Below are positions 36,217-62,220 of a DNA stretch of 64,000 bases, piece by piece. Position 1 is the first letter of the stretch. Every line of letters begins with the position of its first letter. The notes under the pieces are model-generated. The model was not told where the DNA came from. It saw only the letters and a program-made list of their open reading frames with translations, and ran no database searches. Source of the stretch: Zonotrichia leucophrys gambelii (Eukaryota > Chordata > Aves > Passeriformes > Passerellidae); NCBI RefSeq assembly GCF_028769735.1, contig NC_088200.1, positions 66,656,061 through 66,720,060 on the forward strand, written 5' to 3'. Made by a program: the position numbers and the translations under genes.

Positions 36217-36334
36217 AGCGCCTTCCCGCCCGCCCCTCCTCCCTCCCTGCGGAGCGGGCACGCTGGGCTCCGGGCGGCGGCAGCACAGACACTCAGCCCC
36301 TGGGCGCATGAGGGAATTGTGATCCACGCGGAGG

Positions 36335-46328
<9,994 letters not shown>

Positions 46329-47280
46329 TAACCATGTGCTGTATGAAAGGCTGTGCGTGCATCCTTATGCTTGGCACTCCAGGGGAGATTGGCTTGGTGT
46401 CAAATTTAAAATCACTTTTCTTCAGAAGAAGCTTTTAACTGCATGCAAATTTTTCTCTGCTAAATAGAAGATAAAGAAAAAGGAAATACTGGGAAGGGAC
46501 TAAGGGAAACTACTTATTCCTATTTATTTTGATTTTCCTTTTGAATGGGAGTAGTTGGGTTCTCTGTTGAGAGTTTAAGAGTTATATCCCCAAGAGGTAC
46601 TATTGCTTGATTTAGTTCCCTAGGAGATTCTATTGAGCAGATCAGGCCAGGTTTGGATGTCATATGTTTTAGGAGATGATAGGTGTTTTTCTTTAGTTAA
46701 CATGAAATGCAATGTTTCATTGTCCTGCAAGCATCCAGCGCTTCAAAACATGATTTTCATATTCTACTGTTATTCTTAACCTTGGCATGCAACATCAGTT
46801 TACTGAGGACTGCATGTTCAAAGGCAGCAGTTCTGGGTATAACAACAACAAAATAAATAAGACTGCACATTTTTTTCCACTGAATTTGATTCAGGATCCA
46901 AGAATAAAGAAGCTGATTCACATTATCCAAAAGCTACACAGAGTTTTGGAAGATTGGATATTTTTTTGCATTTGTTTCTGCACAAGCTGTCCTTTGGCCA
47001 GGAGTTTTGTAAGATAGTTGTCTAAATTTAGGCCCAGTGTTCAAATTAAATGGCCTTTTTTTTTTTTTAATGCGGGCGGGAATCCTGATTGCCTACATTT
47101 TTTTCAAAAATGGGATTTAGATCTCTCAGTTACCAAAGGAATGCAATGCTATGCAGAGCATTTCTTAAGATGCTTTAGAAGGCAAAGTGTGTAACATGTC
47201 AGTTTACCAGCTGCTGAGTAAAATTAAGATAATAGCATTACCCTAGCTCACATGAGACTAAAGACTTCAGGAGTCCTTCT

Positions 47281-47376
47281 TTATTATGCTATATGAGTCC
47301 ACTAATTGATATATTTTGACGAATGTAGTTATTATGCTCCATGAGGCCACTGATTGATACATTTTGGAAAGTTGAT
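47281..47376 (+). repeat. 48-bp tandem duplication in ZNF474 intron
   Basis: TTATTATGCTATATGAGTCC at 47281 is followed one period (48 bp) later by TTATTATGCTCCATGAGGCC at 47329. Similarity continues through ACTAATTGATATATTTTG versus ACTGATTGATACATTTTG. There are two copies, moderately diverged. Confidence 0.82.
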
Positions 47377-48809
47377 ATATATTTAGCAAATTTGCCTTTA
47401 TCAGCAAATTTTACATTATCCACAAGCAGTTCAAAGTGCTACACAGCTGCATTTATAGTTGTAGGTAAAGTGATGCTGTTTACACTACATTGTGCTCTTT
47501 CCCAAAGACCTGTCATTGCTCTAAAGGTGATTGTTCAATGAAAGGCATGGCTGTGAAGCAGAGAGTTTAATCTATCACACATAATTCTGTAGATTATAAA
47601 AGAGAGGGTGAGGGCAATTTTCTATAATTATGGTCCCATAAAAAAAAAGTTTAGAGTGTGGTTTGGCACTGACAGTGATCTGTAAAAAAAGTTACCCTCT
47701 TGCACAACATATCTGCTCCCCTTGTGGATTCACTCACATCTGCTGACTTGTTGAACAACAACATTATTGCCGCTTTTTACTTCTGTGAGCTCTGCAGAGC
47801 CAAAATGAAATCTGTTCAAATCTGTTATTCCTTCTGTGTGAACAACAGGTTTCCTCATTTACTTTCAAGCAGTTACAGTTCATCAGTTGCAGCAGAACTA
47901 ATGAGGTTGTAGAGCTTGCAGTTTGTAATTGACTTTGAAGGACTTTATTATTAACAATGACTCTCAGGAAGAGATAATGGATTTTACATCTCTTGAGGTC
48001 TATCCTTTAGTACAGAATTATACATTAAAGGCAGAGATGTGATGGGAAGATTGAAAGAAATATCCTGTGATCCAAGGGGTTCCTCTGGACTTGCAGACAA
48101 CTTATAAGAAGCTGTCAAAGGAAGCCACTTTCCTGTAGATTTAAATTCTCTGTGAGAGAATCTTCATTTCCAGTTGAACATTTTGAAAGGTGTGTAAAAC
48201 ACACATTGAAGGGTGTGGAAAAGCATTAGGCATATGGAATAACTGCAGATTAATTATGAACAGGGACAAGGTCTGTGTCTCCACTAAAGTCTTCCTCTTT
48301 TTCCAGCATATGGTTTTCATTTTGCTCACCTTACCAGCTACTCAGCTGCTTATTAATACTGTTATAAAATAGTGTTTCACTAGTGGAGTGAAATGGCTAC
48401 TGTTCTGGTCCTGGCTGGAAAGCATTTGAGGCAGTCCCTCTCTCATCTAACAGACTTACTCACTGTGACAGTGAATTATTTAATTACTTGCGTAAAGTCC
48501 TGATTCAGCAGAACATCAGAGGAAAGCAATAACTGAAAAAAAAAAAAACACCCAGCCCTTATATATTTAGGAGAATTAGTGCTACCGTTAAATAAATTTA
48601 TGCAGTAAAAGATGCCCTAAATGAAAAACCTGGATTTTCCTTATTTTCAAAATAAAGTTCTGACTGATTTAGTCATATACCATGTAAAGTGCATTTTAAC
48701 TTAACAACTGCAAGCACTTCTCCCTGTATGCCCTGGAGTTCTCTCCCCTTCAGCAAGTGTGGCATCAGCTAGGCCAGGATCATTACTGACAAACTCTTTC
48801 TCAGTTCTG

Positions 48810-48890
48810 CATTAAATGTCTTTGAGGTGGAGACTGAACAGCCTCTGTAAGCTGTCTCTTCCAGTACCTGTCCTCGCTCTCAGAATCAAC
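48810..48890 (-). mobile_element. Old CR1 LINE scrap
   Basis: TTTGAGGTGGAGACTGAACA and GCTGTCTCTTCCAGTACCTG resemble the reverse-complement 3' region of CR1. It is short and diverged, so the family call is tentative. Confidence 0.4.
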
Positions 48891-49040
48891 GAACACATCT
48901 GAGTTAATCATGTCTGACTGTGTACAATAACAGCAATTGCTTAGAGACTCTCAAGGGTCACATCAGCTCAGAAATTCTGCTTTGGATTCTGCTGTGATAC
49001 CCCAAACAATGGAACTGGTGTCTGCAGCTACTGAAACTCA

Positions 49041-49104
49041 GACTTGCACTAAAACAGAGTCTTATGTTCTATTGTAGAACACAGATTCTGTTTTAGTGCA
49101 AGTC
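49041..49104. ncRNA. Near-perfect hairpin, microRNA-precursor-like
   Basis: The 5' arm 49041-49070 (GACTTGCACTAAAACAGAGT...) pairs with the 3' arm 49076-49104 around a 5-nt loop, ATTGT. Over about 29 bp there is one G:T (G:U) position and one small bulge. The size is right for a pre-miRNA or a small MITE-like palindrome. It lies in the sense direction of the ZNF474 intron but is nearly symmetric, so the strand is undecided. I do not recognise either arm as a known microRNA. The fold is certain, but expression is unknown. Confidence 0.45.
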
Positions 49105-52100
49105 ATAGACAAAAATATGTGATATGTGTAAGTGAGCACCAATAATTTGCTGTGTGTATATGAGTTATGGGGTTTTTGACAGTAGATAATGCTGATCTTA
49201 AAAGCCTATTAGATGGTGCTGCCATCTGCTGTTTTCTTCTTATCTGGTTAACTACCTGAAAAGATTTCACTGATGTTCCTTTGCTGAATTGTAATGCATT
49301 TTAACACAATGTAAATCTTTAAAATTTGTGTAGCAAGAACTTTGATGTTGTATTTTACTCTAGCCTAAAACCATGTAGCATCTTGGTAAAGGGAAGGCTT
49401 CTTCAGGGGCAGTATAATTCTAATGAAGTTGGAAAGTCAATGAGCTTTTTTTGCCTCATTGAAGTGGTTTTGAATACGTTCCTAGAGAATACTGACAAAT
49501 AAATTTGCAATATAGAAAGTTAGATGAGAATGGACAGTGAATGGGTGGTTTAAATGAAGCTTACTGAGTATTATCATTGGGAATGTGTCCTTCCTTCCTT
49601 TGCTTGTACATGGATGCGCTATTCATTGTACTGACATACTCAATTTAAAAAAAAACCACATCAGGAGCAAAATGGGATATTTCATGCTTCCAGTGGAGTA
49701 ATATTTTTAATGTTATGCATAATCTTGCAGAATTACCTTGCTGCTCAAGGCATGTGACCCTAACATGAGTGCTGTTGTAGACTGTGAAGTGCAGCTTTGG
49801 ATAGTCATGAGATAGTCACCATATACCTTGTCCGTGATCCTTATGCAAAATGTCTTTTACTTGGCTGAGAGGAATGTGTGGAAAGGGTTGCTTTCATGCA
49901 ATAGACTGCTGCTACTAAGTGCTTGCACCATTCTTTTCCTGAGCCTCTAATCCATGGGCAGTTCAAGTCTATGACAAGAGCTCCATCCCAGAGCAGGATG
50001 CCCCCCCTCTTCCCATTAAAATAAATGGATAATTAAACAAATAAGAAGGGAAGAGGTGTGTGCAGTCCTGGATGATAAATATTTATGTAGGGAAGTTTGG
50101 GATTCAGTCTTATTGTGTGTACTTAAGAAGAAATAAAAAGCTTTGTGCAGTATGGAAGGATTTGACCTCATGTAACACCGTAACAGCAGCCTGGGGCTAA
50201 CCTTAAGTAATGTCAGGTCTATTGAAAATACATAGTTGCATAGCCCTCTGAACTAAATAACTTCATTCATAGTCACGCAGACATACTTAGCAGTCTTGGA
50301 GTAAAAAAGAAAATACTGAGACACCAGAGGAAAGCCTAACTACTCTGTTAGGTATTTGTAGGTATTTTTATAATAACACATATCCTCAGGAACAGACCTT
50401 CCCTACAACCCTTTTTGAAAGTTAAAAACAAAGCAGTGAACAGACAGCCTAGCCACTGGCCTGTGAGTAGTTTGGGTTGGAAAATTGTGGAGTTTCCAAA
50501 AATAGTTTAGTTTCAAACTGCAGGCCTCCAGATGTTATATTTGGGATAGACACACTGAAAACAAAAAGAAATGAAGGATAAATATCATCAGCTGTAGAAA
50601 TTCCAAGTAAAGCTTATCATATCTTGGATTCCACAGTTAAAAAAAGAAAAATCTGTTACTACCAATTGTTAGGCTAATCTCTTTCAGGTTTTAAACATGT
50701 GTGCAGAGAACAATTTGTGTATATAATTGTATGTGTGGTGATGGGTCAATCTCAGTATTTTTCGGCAATAAAAAAACTCTATCCTAAGAGTGATCTGATT
50801 TCTTTTAATTAATTCTGCTTTCTCCTGTTGTTTCTGTACCATTTTTAATTGTGGAAATTGCAAAAGACAGACATTTCTACTTGAAAAAATTTGTGCATTT
50901 GCACTAGGATTTCTTTTTCTTATTCTATTACCATAGAAGAGTCCCTACAATGTGAATATAAGTAAATTGTTCTTTCCTAGTTTGTAGCCAATAAGTAACT
51001 ATTTAAATGAATGGCAGGAACCCAGCTAATGAGAACTCATGGGGAAAGTGTGTTCCCAATGATTTTACACCTAGCATTTTTTAAGAAACCCTTTCTAAAA
51101 TAGTATAACCATACCCACAGCAGGAATGCACACTAAAATGAGTTCTCTGACCTCAGGAGTTTAGATTGTGATTTCCTTATCTAAAGCTCTCCAGAGCCTA
51201 CAAATAAATGTATAGTGTCTTTAGAAGACTTTGTATCTGGACCCAGAGTCTTTAAAATCAGACAAGTTCTAGCTCACAACTTGAAGTAAAGAAGTAACTG
51301 AAATTAGATAATGGAAAGTTATAAGATGTTTTTAAAATAGCTGTTGCTGTATTCATCTAAAAAATAGGAGAAGGCTGTATTTTTACATATATTAGAAAAT
51401 TTGCTTATATAAAACACTGTATTATCAAAGATAGCAAGGAAATTCCATTTGTAAGTCAAGAGGATGAAAATGTCCTTGGAGAACCCGTCTTTTCAAGACA
51501 CTGTGAGAACTTTCCAGATGAAGTCCAACTTTTCCCAGAAAAAATACACTTTATAGAGTAGTATTTCTTTCATGTAAGTGAGATTACATGTGTGATACAG
51601 GAAGGCAATCTTATGCAGATTGTTCACTAATGACATTTTCAGACTGTAACATAAATACAAGAAGAGCTGCCCAGAATTTTGTGAACACATTGATGGGCTG
51701 ACAGAAAGAGTCATAAATACGGAAACAGGTTATGCTTTGTCTTACACAGCAGCAGAGGAAAAAATGAAACCCCCACCACCCCTGTTTGAGTGAGAAAGGT
51801 TTCCTGTATTTGGTCTGGCATGGCTGTCCGTCTAACTTGAGGAGGGCAGGGATAGCTCATCTCTTACTGGTATTCTGCAGTCAGAAGTGTAGGAAGTGCT
51901 GGCAGTTGTGAGACCCATCTGTGTGCCTCAGAGTTCTTCTCTGCAGCATGTTTTTATCCTACTTCCTGAGCACGGCTGGTGCTGACACCACGCCTAGCCC
52001 AAGACGCGCCTAAGGACACAGCTGAGTCCATAATCTGCAATACCACAGTAATTATACACTTTTCAGCCTTAGATTATGTATTTGTGAGGTTTGGGGTTGA

Positions 52101-52913
52101 GGAAACTTTTTCTTCTGTTGTTGAGCTGTTTTCTTCTGAGAACAAAAGCAGATCTTCAGTGTGGAAACAATGACTTGCTTAGAGTCCAGTTCTGCCCTTG
52201 CTGCAGTCACTGGCAAAGTTTACACTAAGGAAGGCCTTTGGGATAAACAAACAGCAGTTTCTTTTTTGCCCCTCATCCTGAAATATCCTGGCTTGGTTTT
52301 AATCTTTGAAGGCCAAGAATTCCACCAGATAACTAATCTGTGTCAAAAGTTGAGGTAAAGAACCACAATCATCTCTTGGGAGAGCTGCCCTTGCTGTCCT
52401 GCTTAAGAGAGATACTAAGGCTGGACACAGTGCTTTGAGCTGTGTTCTGGTAGAAGATGGAGTCTTTCTGTTATTGTACTAGACATCAAGAGTTCAGCTG
52501 ATGAAGCTTCTGTTGCTGCTTTCCATTTTATGTCTGATTTGTAAGTAAAAAATGGCTTCAACCATTTAAGATGAATGTTGCATTGTAACCTGATGAAGCA
52601 GAGGTGCTGTTTCTGCATGTGAAGACTTAGAAACATTCACAACAAATTTTCATGAACTTTCAGGTATGAAAATCAAAGAGAGGAAACTTAACACAGTTAA
52701 GTATAGATTAGTCCCACACATCAGTCATCCCAGCATCTGCAGAAGAAACCTGCCTGTTCCAGGTGCCCACTTAATGAGGCAATATCTCTTACAAGCCTCA
52801 GGACTGATTCCCAACAAAACCAGACTGAAAAAAACAGTTACACAGATTTCACAGATAACACATTCCTTATCTACATGATTGCTTCCATACAAAGTCATTC
52901 TGATTCAAAGTGA

Positions 52914-56509
<3,596 letters not shown>

Positions 56510-56682
56510 AGTGGATGTAACACACATGCATACAGATGCACGTCTGCTCACACATACACAGAGACACAGACACGCATTTATCCTAAGCTAAATAAAGCAT
56601 TTTTGTGTGTGTGTGTAAGTGTGTGCACATGAATACACACACATGCACCCATGCCTTTCAGACAAACCATGAGAGAAATAAA
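56510..56682 (+). terminator. ZNF474: ZNF474 3' UTR with CA-rich tract and polyadenylation signals
   Basis: After the stop there is an ACA/CA-rich stretch (56520-56650, including a TG run near 56605-56625). Two AATAAA hexamers follow, at 56591-56596 and 56677-56682. Either would end the transcript with a short 3' UTR (about 100-200 nt). Which is used is not decidable here. Confidence 0.75.
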
Positions 56683-59600
56683 ATTCATCTGGAGAGACAT
56701 GGTCACCAAAACTTTATTGTCTAATGATATCATGTGCTTCAAAAGTCTCCAGAGTAAAAATCAGCCGTTGCTACTAAAGAGTAAAGTCAAATAGAGAAAA
56801 TTATTTCATTGGAAACAAAATTTTGCTTCTCCTCTTTCCAAGACTCTCTGGTTGGTGTAAAGATCTTTAGCCGAACTTGACTAGCCAGAGAAACCATGTA
56901 GCTCCTTTAAGTTTGTTCTTTTTTTTTTTTTGGGTTTTTCAGTTTTTGGGGGTTTTTTTTTGTTTGAAGCACTCCAGTGTTCACATTCATGTGTAACTGC
57001 ATCTTATGAAGCTCTTGACTGCTACATGTGAAACCTTCTCATGTAAAGGGATCCATTCGTGTGGTAGAAGCAGACACAGGCTGTTTGTAAAAAAAACACC
57101 CAGAAGTGCCCTCTTTTTGTTTAAGAATTAGGCTGACCATGTGATTTATCCTCAGCTCAGTAAACTCTTCATGTAAAAAGATTTGTAAGTCAGGGAAGCA
57201 CATCTTGGTCACGAACTTTGTAAAATAAAACACTTTAATGTCAAGACAAAATGATCATGATGTGCCAGATGGCTGGCATAAAATACCACCCTGCCCTCTG
57301 TACCAGTTGTGGCCATAACAGAGCCAGTGCTGGCTGGAAGAATGGGTATTATACAAGAAAGCCATGGGGAAGGTGTTTGAAGGTGCTATTTTGAAAAATG
57401 CTGTTACCTTGTGTAGAGGAATGAGTATACACATCAGTATAGGAATAGGCTAAACACATGAAGGAAGCAATACTCCCTTTTACAAGGTACAGCAGAGAGC
57501 AATTATTATTTTACTTACTCTGAAGCCTTTTATTAAGTGGTGAGGTTATTCAAAAGGTATGACAAAATCCAGTACAAGTTGTGAACTAGCAATCTAGGCT
57601 TCCTGATATCATGAAAGAAACTGTACATCATGTATGGGCTTAAGGCCTAGAGTTGTGTGTTGTGTATTATGTGATTGATGTGACTTTTCTCAGAGCATTC
57701 ACACTTACTATTGTACTTACAAATCAGAGGAAGCGAGTGCTTTCATACACACTAAAATGAAATACGGGTACCAACAACTTTTCCAAGCAATCAAGCTGTG
57801 TGATTTGTGGAGTAAGTGAAACAAGAAGCAATATCTTTGTTCTGTTATTAGAGAAATGCTCCTGACTCCAGCCCTGGCGGGCTGTTAATTCAGACTGGAA
57901 AAGTACCAGCATTCTTTGGTGAAAATAATTTCCAAAACAATCAATGGTACCTCAGCAGCCCTTTCATCTTTGGAATGAGGATTGTATAGTCTGAAGATAG
58001 ATATCTTCAGGAGTCAAAGGTTCAGTTTCTGTTCTACAGAACAAAGCTGTGTAAACCCTGCAGATCTGTTGTTAGGGTCTCCAGCATAAGAAGAGGTGCT
58101 GTCGGAGCTGGACCAATGCCACCCCTCCTTCTTTTGGCTTGGAGAAGGCATGTGGCCTGAGGACAGAAGAATAGGGGCACTAGTTTGTGATTGCTAGACT
58201 GGCTCCTAGGAGCTGCTGGCTGGCAACATATACTGCGAGCTCCTGAGGTCACACCAAGGGCTGGCCCACTGACAAGTGGTTTGGTAACTGTAGGATTATG
58301 GATATCATACAATCTCACCTTTGTGTCCCCTCTTGCTCTTCTTGGAATACTTTCTTTTCTTAGACGCAATAAGCATTTTTTGGTTACATCTGCCTCATTG
58401 GGTCATTGAGATTCACTACATCCACTTCCAGAGCAAAAACATATTTTAAAGAAAGTAAGCCTTTGCAGAGTCACTGCAATGTTTGCCATTAAAAATTCAG
58501 CTCTGCCTCTTGGTGGAATTCATGTATTGGAGTCCCTGTGTAATTCTGAAAGTTGGATTTAGTGTCTTGATGGTTCTAAATCTGTCCGAGATTTCACCCA
58601 GAACATGTTTTCTGTGTTTCATTGTCAGCTCTACACTTGGATATATTTTGGTTTCTGGAATTTTTTCTCAAAAAGTAGTAAAATCTGTCTGATGAGCTGA
58701 ATGTTTGTGAACAATAAAAAAGTGCCCATATTAAGTGTATATTGTGTCTTATCCAGAAATACTTTTGTAGGGGAACTCCTGAAGCCATAAGCCTAGAGTA
58801 TGTTTTCCACATCATCTTTTAAAAAGGGAAATGAGGATCTGTCAAATTAAGAGCTGTCTCCGCTAGCTGGTGATTGCTGCTGAGTTCTGGATTCAATGTG
58901 GGATTTGAGAAATGGTGAGCCTTACCACTCACAGAGTAAAGTCAGCATTGGGCTGTGAGGGCTGATGGTGAGACCAGAGCATGCAGAAGCTCAGCTGGAG
59001 CCAACAACCCTTGGAAAGATCTCAAGGGTTGTAGCATTCCCTTCCCTCCACAACTTCATGCAAACAATGATTTCCAAAATATGTAGAAATATAAAAATCA
59101 CTGACATAGGAGTGCATATTGTTCCGTTTCAGATGTCACTCACATCCCAAGGTTACTCTGTCACAAGCTTTTCTGCTGAGCTCACCAGTGCTGGTGTGTT
59201 CGCTGACCATGACAGTGAGGTCAAAGCAAGCTTTGTTTACTGGGAGAAGCACTGAGAATGCTTTCATGGCTTGCTCTCAGCAGACTTAAAATGAGATCTT
59301 ATGAGCATTACAATTATTGCTTGGCATGTATAATTTTGACTTGTTTTGCAGGAGAGGAAAAGGAAATGAGAAATTGAGCTACTTTGCTTCCTTTGTTTCC
59401 GTACTTTAGTGATTTGTCATTTAACCTTATCTCATCCACTATTGGCTCAATGTTATTTCCAGCTGAATCCCATGTTTCCTACTGCCACAGCACATTTAAA
59501 GAGCTGAAAAATATCTTCTGGTACTTCAAAACCAGTGACATTTCATCTAATTTCCCACAATTGTGCTGAGAGCAGCTAAAAATATTCCTGGACAAAATAT

Positions 59601-61399
59601 TCAGAAAGTCAGGACATGGATTGACAAGCAAAATTTAATCACATTAAACAAATGAGCATGCACTTTCTGATCCTAAATAAAAGCCATGACTTAAGTTTTA
59701 GTTCAGCCATTTGAACCTACCAATTTCAAATTAAAAAGAGGCATTTTATAAAAGCAAATCAGAAGATCATAGTCAAGCTAGAAGCATTTAACTGCAGACT
59801 TGAAAAATTGGGCATTAATGAAAGAATCCATAACTGTAATTAAGTATTATATGCAAAGAGTTATAATCTCTTGAGTTGGGAATGTCACAGTTACCATACA
59901 AACTTCAAAAGGTCCTGAATCTTTAAGGGCAGTAGTTAAAAATGCCTGATAGGCTTGAACAAGACAGTTTCATGGACCTTTTTTCTTAAAGGCTACTGGG
60001 AGTGAGTGAACCACAACTTGAGGAATAAAAACATTTGTAAATGTAATGTCAGTTTCTAACTGAAGATAGTGAGCACTTGTATGGATCTGTGAATTCTCTT
60101 TGCAGGCCACAGACCTAGAAACCATATAGCACCATGTAGAAATTATGTTTTCAGTAGTGACTACTCACAATTTGAATGCTTAAGCTTTAGTCCCGGATTT
60201 GTAAACAGGATTTTTGATCCTGTGCTCACTGAAACAAATCCTACATCTATTGTACTGTATGTATGTATATACTGTACTGTATGAGTATGATCAGATGTTG
60301 ACATATGTGTGTGTCTTAATCCAATTAAATAGTGCAGTTTTTTTATGATGGCACACAGGCTTTCAAAGCCTATCTTTGCTTAACAATAACAAATTCTCAT
60401 AGTTGAGAATTTTGGGTTTATTACCCAGTGCACAGAGCTGGTCCATGAAGAAGGAATTCTAGGTGGTCTTCTGTCTTAATTAATGTTTTCTTCCAGGGTC
60501 CTCTGCTTAGTTTTGCTTCGCTGTCAGTGGGGATAAGGCTTCTCAATTCTGTATTTCTGAACTATGTTAACCACAGTGGGTACAAATGAGTTTGCTGTAT
60601 GTGGATACATGCCACCCCCAGTAACATGGCTGGATTGTGCAAAAGCAGGATTCAACAGGGGTGTGAAGTCCACCAAAAAAAAGAAACCTGCAAGCCTGGA
60701 AAACCCTCCAAGAAGTCGACCGAGGGACTGTCTAAATTCTTGCATGCTATTACTGTTTATTCCTTGGTCAATAACATAACTGATGTACACAGTATTGATG
60801 ACTCTGGAGCACACAAGAATGAGGTACTTCTCCTAAATATATATTTCCTAAAAAAACTTCCATCATTTTCAGTTGAAGAAAATAATTTATAATCTTCACA
60901 GAGTTGAGAAGAAAGAGTTGACAGCAGAGCAGGAAATTGTACCTGACAAGAGAGACTCCAGGAGGCCAGACTGTTTAACTTCTCAAAAAAACCCATAAAG
61001 TGCCTCCCTGATAGCCTGTACATATCCAGACTAAAGAGACTTCTTTCCAGAAGAAAACAACTGAACAATTTCCAAACAGGAATTTGTTGCTAGTCAAACT
61101 CAGAAGGAAGAAACTCAGAACTTTCAAGCAGTTTACTGAGATTTTCAGTAGAATGTCTGTGTCAGGATTTTTACAAACAAAATTTAAAAAAAAAAAGTTA
61201 TGCATAGGTATAATATGAATAAATTTAGGCCAGCCTTGTATTACAGTATAGCTTGTAGAACACTGGACTCTAAGATTTTTCCAGATGATCATGAAATATA
61301 ATAATTAACATATATTTTTCAGAACAGTTTGTAGAAGTCTAAGAAAAATATTGCAAGTAACTAGTTTTGGAGACTCAAGGACCATTTACTAAAATCATC
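56683..61399. other. Intergenic DNA, no gene seen
   Basis: No convincing exon is found. Poly(T)/G-rich stretches lie at about 56917-56962, and a GTATGTATGTATA-like tract at about 60255. Overlapping frames at 60564-60892 show no domain, and I cannot tell them from chance. A somewhat GC-richer patch at about 58040-58350 may be an unclassified LTR remnant. Confidence 0.45.
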
Positions 61400-61911
61400 C
61401 CCCAGCCTTGGAATGGTTGCAATAAGTAATACATCCCAATATTAAGCCGAGAGAAACCCCTTTCCCACAGGCCTTTATATTCACATGTTAATTCCCTCTG
61501 AGTTCTGTTGGCCCATTGGCTCTGACCACCCTGTTCAGGCCCCATTTCTGTTTATGTATATCCTCTAGAATGTTCTCCCTTCCCTGAATACTGTTGGTCC
61601 TGTTTTACTGCATTGCTCCGCCCTGTCAATCCCAATGGCTCTCACTGTCCCTGAGCCCTCCTTTGCACCATTTTGCCCTGCTCCCATTGGAGCCTAACCC
61701 TCCGGACTGACCCCTCACCCCAGATATTGTCCTGGACCCTGAAGCCATCCTTGTTCTTGTTTTTGGTGTGTATTTGAAGCTGTATCCTGGTTTTTTGGAT
61801 TTTCAAGCAAGAACCAGTCCCAGCACCATCCTTCGTCAGCCTTCTGGTGGTTTTGTGCTCCAGGCCCACACACGTGGCCTGCCTGGGGACCTGTTTTAGC
61901 GTGTTGCTACG
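61400..61911 (+). mobile_element. 5' LTR of a class II endogenous retrovirus (probable)
   Basis: The block immediately precedes a tRNA-Lys-type primer-binding site and a gag leader, so it should be the 5' LTR. It carries several ATTGG/CCAAT-type boxes and a TATA-like TATGTATAT at about 61555. The right end, TACG, looks like a decayed TACA terminus. The left end is not defined, because I cannot see the matching TG terminus or a target duplication. Confidence 0.6.
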
Positions 61912-61913
61912 TC

Positions 61914-61931
61914 TGCCTCCCGAACAGGGAC
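61914..61931 (+). other. Retroviral primer-binding site, tRNA-Lys type (decayed)
   Basis: TGCCTCCCGAACAGGGAC matches the 18-nt tRNA-Lys primer-binding site at 16 positions, including the whole 13-base 3' part CCCGAACAGGGAC. It marks the LTR/leader boundary and places the element among class II (ERVK/alpha-beta-like) retroviruses that use lysine tRNA. Confidence 0.75.
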
Positions 61932-62220
61932 TTTCTCACTGAAGTCGCTGAAAGCGGCCAGGCGATCACCTGCTGGACAGCTGTCATCGGGAAGAAGACA
62001 TTTCAGGTTAGCCAGACCCTGACACTAAGCATGAGTATTTTTGGGCGAGGCTGCCAGGAGAGGCAATGCCCTTGGTGCAGCAGGGGGACCGGCTCTGTTG
62101 GTGAGCTCCCGCAGGACATGGTGTGCCTGACCCAGAGACACGGGAGGGCGAATGGCAGGGAGCCTGCCCAGGATCTGGGTGCTTCTCCATTATAGGTCCT
62201 GTGGATGAGGGGGAGCAGCC

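Larger units (their letters stand above)
35930..36330. promoter_or_regulatory. ZNF474: Second CpG island, probable ZNF474 promoter
   Basis: About 400 bp of GC- and CpG-rich DNA stands alone in AT-rich surroundings. It contains an RFX X-box and a CACGTG E-box and no TATA box. A possible 5' splice donor, GAG|GTAATA, lies just downstream (GT at 36334-36335). The next plus-strand gene is ZNF474, whose start codon is 9.5 kb away. Candidate acceptors for a non-coding first exon join lie at 45733-45734 and 45770-45771. Assignment to ZNF474 is inference. A separate non-coding transcript, or a minus-strand one, is possible. The long open frame across the island has only low-complexity Arg/Ala/Pro content. 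Confidence 0.65.

Noticed and set aside
35790..36311. 173-codon open frame across the second CpG island
   Set aside because: It has low-complexity composition with no domain and no homology that I recognise. Open frames of this length are expected in stop-poor GC-rich DNA.
52666..52878. 70-codon open frame just upstream of ZNF474 exon 2, considered as an extra exon
   Set aside because: It shows no zinc-finger motif, is not needed for frame continuity, and exon 1 to exon 2 joins in phase 0 without it.
58040..58370. Possible LTR or promoter-like patch with a CCAAT-type box
   Set aside because: There are no terminal inverted repeats and no paired TATA and polyadenylation signals, so the evidence does not reach the standard used for the other LTRs.
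60564..60892. Two overlapping open frames considered as a possible exon of a downstream gene
   Set aside because: Neither frame shows a known domain. Splice signals fitting either frame are not evident, and I found no resemblance to the next gene expected in this synteny block (SNCAIP).
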